Assembly (NCBI GenBank): GCA_938023885.1
Contig: CALJCU010000489.1
Coordinates: 1-14,842 of the forward strand
Origin: an uncultured Prevotella sp.
Lineage (GTDB): Bacteria > Bacteroidota > Bacteroidia > Bacteroidales > Bacteroidaceae
Direction of reading: 5' to 3'
Length of the DNA stretch: 14,842 bases
The notes under the pieces are model-generated. The model saw only the letters and a program-made list of their open reading frames with translations, was not told the DNA's origin and searched no databases. Below, piece after piece: positions 7,429 to 13,176 of this stretch (its first letter is position 1; the number at the start of each line of letters is the position of its first letter). The position numbers and the translations under genes are program-made.

Positions 7429-9120
7429 TTATGACAGGAATGCCATCATTAAGATTTGGATGGAGATAATGCGCAGCAACATAGCGAACGGATAAACCGT
7501 GGCATAACCGACGGAAGGTGTGTCGCTCGCTGTGCGGTCGTTGGCATAAGCCAGGGCTGGCGGGTTCGTGTTTCCGCCCGAGAGCACACCGATGAGCGTG
7601 TAGTAGTTGATATGGAACGCATAGCGGCCGATGATGCCACCCAGAAGGATAGGAACCATCGTGATGATGACGCCGTAGCCAATCCACTGTAGGCCCCGCT
7701 CGTTGATAAGCGTGCGGAAGAAGTCCTGACCGGCCCCGAGACCCACACAGGCAAGGAAGAGGTTAATACCCATCTCACGCAGCATCATGTTGGCAGATAT
7801 CGTGTTGTAAGTCACGAGATGATAGCGCGGACCGAAGTAACCCATGAGGATAGCCACGATGAACGGGCCGCCGGCCAGCCCGAGACGCACAGGCGTGGGG
7901 ATGCCGGGAACAGGAATCGGCAGATTGGCAAGCAGACAGCCGAGGACGATACCACAGAAGATTGGGATGAGGTTCGGGTAGTTGAGTCGCTTCATCTGGT
8001 TACCGAGCACCTTATCGACCTTACTCAGTGCAAGCTCCGAGCCCACGACCGTGAGACGGTCACCGAGCTGCAGACGCAGATGAGGATGGGCCACGAGGTC
8101 CACACCGTTACGGTTGACACGCGTCACCGTAGCGTTGAAGTTACCGTTGATATCGAGCGACACAAGGGTCTTGCCCTGCAGCTCCGGACGGGTGACGATG
8201 ATCCGGCGCGAGATAAGCTCTTTCTCAAACCGGCTCCAGTTGACCTCGGCAGGCTGACCGATGAGAGCCGTCACGGCATCAATGTCCTGCGGTGCCACGA
8301 CGACAAGGAGCTTGTCGTGGAGATGGAGGCGTGTCTGACCGTTGACGATGGCATTATGTCTGGTATCATCGTGACTGACGATGCGCGAGATCATGAAATG
8401 GCGGCCTACAATATGTTTCACCTCACTCACCGTGACGTTGTCGATACGCTCGTTGGTGACTTCCAACGTGATGGAGCGTACGGCGAGAAGTTCCGGCTGG
8501 CCCTCGCCGGTCTCAGCTGTCTTCTCCTCCTCCGACGGTCTGATGCGAAGGATGAAGCGCAGCAGGATGAAGGCAAGGATGACACCAATGACACCCGTCG
8601 GGTAAGCCAGGGCGTAACCCGTAGCGATATCGGGGCTCTCCACGCCCCTGATGCTGAAGAAAGCCTGCTGGGCGGCTCCCATACCCGGCGTATTGGTCAC
8701 AGCACCAGAGAGGATACCGACGATAGCAGTGATAGGAGTGTCTGTGGTGCAATAGACACCGATGGCCGTGAAGATACTGATAAAGATGGTGATGAGCACG
8801 AGCATGTTGAGCTGCAGTCCGCCTTTCTTAAACGAGGCGAAAAAGCCCGGACCCACCTGAAGACCCAATGAATAGACGAAGAGCACGAGCCCGAACTCAC
8901 GGAGGAAGTGGAGCAGCTCCACGTTAAGATTAAGATTGAGATAGCCGAACACAATGCCGACGATGAGCACCCACGTGAGACCCAAAGAGATGTTTCTGAC
9001 CTTTATCCGGCCCAACAACAAGCCAAGAGTGATGACCAAAGCAAGGATAAAGATGGAGTGAGAAACGCCGCCGCCCCAGTAAGCGTGCGAGCCTTCAAAC
9101 AATGTCCTGATGAAATCCAT
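7429..9120 (-). CDS. AspT/YidE-family putative transporter with two TrkA-C domains
   Basis: This is a 563-residue integral membrane protein of the aspartate:alanine exchanger family. It has two homologous membrane halves, about 15-195 and 380-563, each with five or six helices. The halves share paired motifs: GAVTNTPGMGAA (139-150) with GGNTNPPALAYA (515-526), and YALAYPTGVIGV with YATVYPFAMLLR. Between them, ~205-290 and ~295-370 look like two RCK_C/TrkA-C domains, which in this family probably bind a regulatory ligand (for example LRLQLGDRLTVVGSE at 348-362). Known relatives exchange aspartate for alanine, while YidE and YbjL are uncharacterised, so the substrate is not certain. A -7 box at 9161-9168 gives it its own promoter. 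The ThrE-type exporter follows 18 bp downstream, suggesting a joint role in amino-acid or dicarboxylate flux. Confidence 0.9.
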   Translation of the reverse strand: MDFIRTLFEGSHAYWGGGVSHSIFILALVITLGLLLGRIKVRNISLGLTWVLIVGIVFGYLNLNLNVELLHFLREFGLVLFVYSLGLQVGPGFFASFKKGGLQLNMLVLITIFISIFTAIGVYCTTDTPITAIVGILSGAVTNTPGMGAAQQAFFSIRGVESPDIATGYALAYPTGVIGVILAFILLRFILRIRPSEEEKTAETGEGQPELLAVRSITLEVTNERIDNVTVSEVKHIVGRHFMISRIVSHDDTRHNAIVNGQTRLHLHDKLLVVVAPQDIDAVTALIGQPAEVNWSRFEKELISRRIIVTRPELQGKTLVSLDINGNFNATVTRVNRNGVDLVAHPHLRLQLGDRLTVVGSELALSKVDKVLGNQMKRLNYPNLIPIFCGIVLGCLLANLPIPVPGIPTPVRLGLAGGPFIVAILMGYFGPRYHLVTYNTISANMMLREMGINLFLACVGLGAGQDFFRTLINERGLQWIGYGVIITMVPILLGGIIGRYAFHINYYTLIGVLSGGNTNPPALAYANDRTASDTPSVGYATVYPFAMLLRIISIQILMMAFLS

Positions 9121-9160
9121 TACTGATAATGTAGCTATGTATTATTGCGATAAATCACTG

Positions 9161-9168
9161 CAAAGTTA
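9161..9168 (-). promoter_or_regulatory. -7 box (TAACTTTG) of the transporter operon
   Basis: Read on the minus strand this is TAACTTTG, an exact TAnnTTTG match identical to the box in front of the LRR gene. A start near 9155 would leave about 35 nt to the ATG at 9120. The region upstream is strongly A/T-rich. No convincing -33 TTTG is visible. Confidence 0.55.
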
Positions 9169-9243
9169 CTACTTTTTTGAGGATTATTTATAATTTCGCA
9201 CACACGAATACACAAATAAATATACGAAAACAAAATGGAAAGG

Positions 9244-9342
9244 TCAGCTTTTCCAACTACAACCTTTATTCGTGCCGCAACCACATGATGTACCAGGGTC
9301 ACCAAATTTTTTACCGTAGTATGGGCAACACCACCACGGTAT
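9244..9342 (-). pseudogene. Cysteine-rich open frame without its own start, possible gene remnant
   Basis: Between an in-frame TGA (9343-9345) and a closing TGA (9244-9246) the minus strand encodes 32 residues. Five are Cys (positions 5, 6, 20, 22, 28) and three Trp, with IPWWCCPYYGKKFG at the start and SCGCGTNKGCSWKS at the end. It reads like the C-terminus of a small secreted Cys-rich peptide rather than random sequence. No ATG, GTG or TTG opens it. Upstream in the same frame are ATGs at 9384, 9360 and 9351, all interrupted by the TGA at 9343-9345. The ATG at 9346 is in another frame and stops after 11 codons. The best explanations are the 3' remnant of a lost gene, or a small gene broken by a frameshift or nonsense change. 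Chance cannot be excluded for 32 codons. Confidence 0.35.
9313..9340 (-). repeat. Inverted repeat directly after an in-frame TGA
   Basis: On the minus strand ACCGT and ACGGT form a perfect 5-bp stem that extends to nine pairs with two G-T wobbles, closing a 10-nt loop. It starts two nucleotides after the TGA at 9343-9345 and covers the first part of the cysteine-rich open frame. Its role is unknown. Confidence 0.4.
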
Positions 9343-9358
9343 TCATATCATTAAACGC

Positions 9359-9384
9359 ATGCTTATAAGGGGTGTTTTAAGCAT
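9359..9384 (-). terminator. Hairpin downstream of rsgA
   Basis: ATGCTTA (9359-9365) and TAAGCAT (9378-9384) form a perfect 7-bp stem extended by two more pairs after one mismatch. It lies 30 bp after the rsgA stop. A competing stem, GGGTG (9370-9374) with CACCC (9385-9389), overlaps it. There is no clear U-tract, so termination of the frr-rsgA transcript here is plausible but unproven. Confidence 0.4.
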
Positions 9385-9414
9385 CACCCAGTGCAGTGGC
9401 CGAAAAGTACCCGC

Positions 9415-10350
9415 TCAATACGCCTCACGGTATTTGTTCTCGTCCTTGTCCTGAAGCATGGACAAATAACTGTTGTAGCGGCTTTCGGCGATATAATGCT
9501 CCTCCACTGCTTTACGTACAGCACAGCCTGGTTCGCGGGTATGGGTACAATTAGAGAAACAGCAGTTTTTAGAGAACTTGAAAATCTCTCTAAAATAGCT
9601 TCCTATCTCCTCCGGTTCCATATCAAAGGAGCCAAAACCTTTGATACCCGGCGTGTCGATGAGCCATCCGCCCTCATCAGGGAGCGCTACCATCTCGGAG
9701 AATGTCGTGGTGTGCACGCCCGTGTCGTGAGCGTCACTGATGTCAGCCACACGTGCATTGGCACTGGGCACAAAGAGATTGAGCAGGGTCGACTTCCCCA
9801 CTCCACTGTTGCCGCTAAGCAGTGTCACCTTGTCTTGCAGTTTCGCACGCAAGGGCCCGATACCTTCCCCCGCAGACGCTGATATCTGATAACATTCGTA
9901 ACCAACGGTCTCATAGAGGTTCACCATCATCTCCTGATAATGACGCTCATCGGCATCAAGGAGATCAGTCTTATTAAAAATGAGAACCACCGGCACAGAA
10001 TAAGCCTCCGACGAAGCCAGGAAACGGTCGATGAAGGTCGTGGAGGTCTCGGGGTGAGCCACCGTCACGATGAGGAAAGCCTGGTCGAGGTTACACGCAA
10101 TGATACTGCTTTGCTTGGAGAGGTTTGTGGCACGACGGATGATATAGTTCTTACGGTCATCGATAGCCGTAATGAGTCCTTGACCTTCCTCGTTGATGAT
10201 GATCTCCACACCGTCACCTACGGCCACAGGATTCGTGGAGCGGATGCCTTTGAGCCGGAATTTACCCTTCACCTTGCTCTCCACCGTCTGCCCCTCGTCG
10301 GTCAACACCGTGTACCAGAACCCCGTGTTCTTTATAACTAAGCCGTGCAT
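9415..10350 (-). CDS. rsgA: Ribosome small-subunit-dependent GTPase A
   Basis: This is a 311-residue circularly permuted GTPase that helps mature the 30S subunit and is stimulated by it. An OB-fold-like N-terminus (~1-70) precedes GTPase motifs in permuted order: NKTD (G4, 126-129), SAS (G5, ~157-159), GNSGVGKST (P-loop, 180-188), HTTT (G2, 213-216) and DTPG (G3, 232-235). A C-terminal zinc site is formed by Cys263, Cys268, His270 and Cys276 within the usual EPGC context. All hallmark residues are present and the length is normal. Its ATG overlaps the frr stop by one base (TGATG), so it is very likely translationally coupled to frr, which pairs two ribosome-maintenance factors. Confidence 0.97.
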   Translation of the reverse strand: MHGLVIKNTGFWYTVLTDEGQTVESKVKGKFRLKGIRSTNPVAVGDGVEIIINEEGQGLITAIDDRKNYIIRRATNLSKQSSIIACNLDQAFLIVTVAHPETSTTFIDRFLASSEAYSVPVVLIFNKTDLLDADERHYQEMMVNLYETVGYECYQISASAGEGIGPLRAKLQDKVTLLSGNSGVGKSTLLNLFVPSANARVADISDAHDTGVHTTTFSEMVALPDEGGWLIDTPGIKGFGSFDMEPEEIGSYFREIFKFSKNCCFSNCTHTREPGCAVRKAVEEHYIAESRYNSYLSMLQDKDENKYREAY

Positions 10351-10910
10351 CAGATTGTCATGATCTCCTTCTGCTTCGCTGCAAGCGTTGCGTCAATGAG
10401 CTTGATGTACTTGTCGTGAAGCTTCTGGAGACTGTCCTCAGCATCCTTCTCCTGATCCTCAGAGAGACCATCCTTGATGGCTTTTTTCAGTTTCTCCTTG
10501 TACTCAGCGCGGGAGTTGCGGACCTGGACCTTAGCCTGCTCACCAATCTTGTTGCACTGCTTCACGAGTTCCTTACGGCGGTCTTCCGTGGGCTGCGGGA
10601 AGTGGAGGATGACCATCTCACCGTTGTTCTCCGGTGTGATGCCGACATCCGAATCCATGATGCCTTTCTCAATATCCTTGATAGCCTTGCGCTCCCAAGG
10701 ACGGATAGTGATGGTACGGGCATCGGGCACCTGCAAGGCAGCGACCTGGTTCAATGGTACCATCTGTCCGTACGACATCACGCGAACGGAATCGAGAATA
10801 GCTATGTTGGCACGTCCTGCACGGATACGTGCCAGTTCTCCCTCGAGGAAACCGGCGCTCTTCTTCATCTTGTCTTCAGCGCTCTTCAAAGTCTCTTTAA
10901 CGTCAATCAT
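10350..10910 (-). CDS. frr: Ribosome recycling factor
   Basis: This 186-residue cytosolic protein works with EF-G to split post-termination ribosomes. It has the standard family length. The N-terminal helix contains the typical GELARIRAGRANIAILDSV segment, the middle beta domain has YGQMVPLNQVAAL, ARTITIRPWE and GITPENNGEMVILHFPQPTEDRRKEL, and the C-terminal coiled-coil arm is rich in Lys and Glu (YKEKLKKAIKDGLSEDQEK). A -7 box 33 bp upstream supports the ATG at 10910 and gives the frr-rsgA pair its own promoter, despite rsmA ending only 69 bp before it. Confidence 0.98.
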   Translation of the reverse strand: MIDVKETLKSAEDKMKKSAGFLEGELARIRAGRANIAILDSVRVMSYGQMVPLNQVAALQVPDARTITIRPWERKAIKDIEKGIMDSDVGITPENNGEMVILHFPQPTEDRRKELVKQCNKIGEQAKVQVRNSRAEYKEKLKKAIKDGLSEDQEKDAEDSLQKLHDKYIKLIDATLAAKQKEIMTI

Positions 10911-10942
10911 ATGATTATAGGTTTATATTCCAATATCGGTTA

Positions 10943-10950
10943 CAAATTTA
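10943..10950 (-). promoter_or_regulatory. -7 box (TAAATTTG) of frr-rsgA
   Basis: Read on the minus strand this is TAAATTTG, an exact TAnnTTTG match in the 69-bp gap between rsmA and frr. A TTTG at 10963-10966 could be the -33 element, although the 12-bp gap is shorter than I would expect. A start near 10936 would leave about 26 nt to the frr ATG. Confidence 0.5.
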
Positions 10951-10979
10951 ATTACTTTTCTGCAAAGTGAGAAAAGAAA

Positions 10980-11783
10980 TCAGAGTTTTTTCGCTACGCG
11001 CCCTGCTACATGGTTTGTCAATGCTACAAAATCCGCGACGGAGAGTTGCTCGGGCCGCTTCGTCATCATATCATCTGCAAAGAACTCGGCGGAAGGCATG
11101 TTGTCCTTGCCGAACAACGGTTTAAGTGACACACGCAGCATCTTACGGCGCTGATTGAACACTGTCTTGACAACACGTCTGAACAAAGCCTCATCACAGC
11201 CCAAGTCAGTAACCTTATTGCGCGTCATGCGAATGACGGCGCTCTTGACCTTGGGCGGCGGATTGAACACATCCTCATCGACGGTAAAGAGATACTCCGT
11301 GTCGTACCATGCCTGAATCATCACACTGAGGATGCCGTACTGCTTCGAGCCGGGCCCGGAGGCGATGCGCAGGGCAACCTCACGCTGAATCATTCCCGTA
11401 CAGCAAGGGATAAGGTCCCTATTGTCGAGCACCTTGAAGAAGATCTGCGAGGAGATATCGTAGGGATAGTTGCCCGTGAGTACAAACGGCTTACCGTCAA
11501 ACACCTTCGTGAGATCCATACGCAGGAAGTCCTCGCCGAGGATGTTGTCGCGCAACTTCGGAAACTGCTCATAGAGGTAACGCACGCTCTCGGAGTCAAT
11601 CTCCACAGCCTTGACCTCCCGCGGCTTCTCCACGAGATACTGTGTCAGCACGCCCATGCCCGGGCCGATCTCGAGTACGGGGATATCAGGGCATGCGTCC
11701 ACGGTGTCAGCAATGCGCTTGGCGATATTGAGATCCGTGAGGAAGTGCTGGCCAAGGTTCTTTTTCGGTCTAACCTGCTTCAT
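10980..11783 (-). CDS. rsmA: 16S rRNA (adenine(1518)-N(6)/adenine(1519)-N(6))-dimethyltransferase
   Basis: This SAM-dependent enzyme dimethylates two adjacent adenines in the 3'-terminal helix of 16S rRNA late in 30S assembly; loss confers kasugamycin resistance. From the ATG at 11783 it has 267 residues, a normal length. The N-terminal RPKKNLGQHFLTD signature, the SAM-binding VLEIGPGMGVLTQYL (36-50), the AVEID acidic motif (59-63) and the catalytic NYPYDIS (105-111, for the more usual NLPYNIS) are all visible. A second candidate ATG at 11819 overlaps the aroB stop as ATGA and would add MKPRISLLIRIL. The overlap suggests coupling, but family N-termini normally begin at or just before KKNLGQHF, so I prefer 11783. 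Confidence 0.96.
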   Translation of the reverse strand: MKQVRPKKNLGQHFLTDLNIAKRIADTVDACPDIPVLEIGPGMGVLTQYLVEKPREVKAVEIDSESVRYLYEQFPKLRDNILGEDFLRMDLTKVFDGKPFVLTGNYPYDISSQIFFKVLDNRDLIPCCTGMIQREVALRIASGPGSKQYGILSVMIQAWYDTEYLFTVDEDVFNPPPKVKSAVIRMTRNKVTDLGCDEALFRRVVKTVFNQRRKMLRVSLKPLFGKDNMPSAEFFADDMMTKRPEQLSVADFVALTNHVAGRVAKKL

Positions 11784-11815
11784 TAAAATTCGTATTAGTA
11801 AAGAGATCCGCGGCT

Positions 11816-12889
11816 TCATCCCTCGCGGAAGAAATCAAGGCACTGCTTGATCTCCTCGTCCGTTGCTGTCTGGTCAATATGTATGTCACCCACCTCGGAG
11901 AGCAGTGTGAAGTTGATCACGCCCGCAATATTCTTCTTGTCGTGGCGCATGAGGTTGATGAGTTCATCGTAGTCGTCGCATGTGATACCAAACACTCCAT
12001 AGTTCTTACGGATATACTGCACCGTCTGATGCATTTTATCCGTGGGGAAACCAGCCTTGAGCGAAGAGAGATAGAGCTCGCAGATGAGACCGTAGGCCAC
12101 GGCATAACCATGGAGGATCGGGGCCTTGCCGTTCTCCTTACTGTGGATGAGCGAGAAACTCTCGAAGGCATGACCAAAAGTGTGTCCGAAGTTCAACGCC
12201 TTGCGGATACCTTTCTCTTTCGGGTCTTTCGTGACGACATTCTGTTTCACGGCCACCGACTTTCCAAGCATTATAGCGAGGTGTTCCAAGTCAGGGTTGC
12301 CGAGGTCGAAGTTGAGCAGCTCAGCCCAGTTCTTCGTGTCGGAGATGAGTCCATGCTTGAGCATCTCCGCGTAGCCGGAACGGATGTTCCGGGCATCCAG
12401 GGAGCGCAGAAACCCCGTGTCGAGCAGCACAAACTTCGCATCGTTGAACACGCCCACCTCATTCTTCAACCCATCAAGGTTGATACCCGTCTTGCCACCG
12501 ACAGAAGCGTCGACCATAGCAAGGAGTGTCGTGGGAACATTGATGAAGTCGATGCCACGCTTGAAAGTAGAGGCAGCAAAGCCACCGAGATCTGTCACCA
12601 TGCCGCCACCGAGATTGATGAGCAGCGAGTGACGTGTAGCCCTGCCGCGATCCAGCTCACGCCACACGTAGACCAGCGACTCCACGTTCTTATGGATGTC
12701 ACCCGGCTCAATGGCTACGACATGAGCATCACGCAGGCCGATAAACGTCTCTATCACTGGCCAACAGTTCTTGCGCGTGTTGTCGTCGGTGAGGACGAAG
12801 ATATTGTCGTGCTCGCACTCTGATATCGCCATCGCCAAATCAGTGGCGAGTTGATGTGTGATCATCACTCTCTGTTTCATAGTTTGCAT
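11816..12889 (-). CDS. aroB: 3-dehydroquinate synthase
   Basis: This 357-residue cytosolic enzyme converts DAHP to 3-dehydroquinate, the second step of the shikimate pathway, and is NAD- and metal-dependent. Visible signatures are the nucleotide-binding GGGMVTDLGGFAAS (94-107), PTTLLAMVDASVGGKTGIN (119-137), SGYAEMLKHG with the metal ligand Glu175, NFGHTFGHAFE with metal ligand His236 and catalytic His240, and HGYAVAYGL with metal ligand His260. Nothing essential is missing. The start at 12889 fits a -7 box 17 bp upstream; an in-frame ATG at 12880 is an alternative. It is the first gene of the aroB-rsmA unit. Confidence 0.97.
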   Translation of the reverse strand: MQTMKQRVMITHQLATDLAMAISECEHDNIFVLTDDNTRKNCWPVIETFIGLRDAHVVAIEPGDIHKNVESLVYVWRELDRGRATRHSLLINLGGGMVTDLGGFAASTFKRGIDFINVPTTLLAMVDASVGGKTGINLDGLKNEVGVFNDAKFVLLDTGFLRSLDARNIRSGYAEMLKHGLISDTKNWAELLNFDLGNPDLEHLAIMLGKSVAVKQNVVTKDPKEKGIRKALNFGHTFGHAFESFSLIHSKENGKAPILHGYAVAYGLICELYLSSLKAGFPTDKMHQTVQYIRKNYGVFGITCDDYDELINLMRHDKKNIAGVINFTLLSEVGDIHIDQTATDEEIKQCLDFFREG

Positions 12890-12905
12890 ACTTAACGTTC
12901 AATTG

Positions 12906-12913
12906 CAAATATA
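12906..12913 (-). promoter_or_regulatory. -7 box (TATATTTG) of aroB
   Basis: Read on the minus strand this is TATATTTG, an exact TAnnTTTG match. It predicts a start near 12900 and a leader of only about 10 nt, so aroB would be read from an almost leaderless transcript. A -33 TTG may lie at 12938-12940. Confidence 0.5.
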
Positions 12914-12943
12914 ATCATAACAAACCCATAATACTAACAATAT

Positions 12944-12960
12944 AACAATAAATTATTGTT
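12944..12960. repeat. AT-only palindrome in divergent intergenic region
   Basis: AACAATAAATTATTGTT is a perfect 8-bp inverted repeat with a single central base, followed on the plus strand by TTTTAATATTTT. It lies about 30 bp upstream of the aroB -7 box and could be an operator or a cruciform. The stem has only two G-C pairs, so a terminator role is unlikely. Confidence 0.4.
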
Positions 12961-12990
12961 TTTTAATATTTTCATTTGCATTATCGCGCA

Positions 12991-13133
12991 TTAAACCTCG
13001 TCTTGTGCATGTTTGACGGAAAGATGCTTGTGGGATTAGCGAATTGTGGAAACGACCGAATAATTACAAAAAATGTTTCATCCCGTTAAACTTCCCACAA
13101 CAATTAAACCCTTCCCAGGTCCATTACGTTTAA
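12991..13133. repeat. Dispersed TTAAAC motifs upstream of the outer-membrane protein gene
   Basis: TTAAAC occurs at 12991-12996, 13086-13091 and 13104-13109, and as GTTTAA at 13128-13133. The two middle copies belong to a longer imperfect direct repeat, TTAAACTTCCCA (13086-13097) and TTAAACCCTTCCCA (13104-13117), 18 bp apart. They sit just before the presumed promoter of the gene at 13177, where a regulator might bind. Apart from the promoters, palindrome and these motifs, I see nothing else in this 287-bp region. Confidence 0.3.
13125..13132 (+). promoter_or_regulatory. Candidate -7 box (TACGTTTA) of the outer-membrane protein gene
   Basis: TACGTTTA matches seven of the eight positions of TAnnTTTG and lies 45 bp before the ATG at 13177. 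Its last two bases overlap the GTTTAA copy of the dispersed motif. It is weaker than the other boxes in this window and could point to activator dependence. Confidence 0.3.
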
Positions 13134-13176
13134 TAGTCAGTATTAATCTGAAAATTACAAAGTAAGAGAAAACACA

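Noticed and set aside
7819..8871. Long plus-strand frame of 350 codons opposite the AspT/YidE-type transporter
   Set aside because: It is antisense to a clearly recognised gene. The translation is rich in His, Asp, Arg and Glu, with no domain or hydrophobic core, typical of a shadow frame in GC-biased codon use.
9177..9368. Plus-strand frame of 63 codons in the rsgA-transporter gap
   Set aside because: There is no promoter box or signal peptide, and the composition is ordinary. The opposite strand has the more protein-like cysteine-rich frame.
11879..12823. Plus-strand frame of 314 codons opposite aroB
   Set aside because: aroB has all catalytic and metal-binding residues; the antisense frame has no recognisable motif and no promoter.
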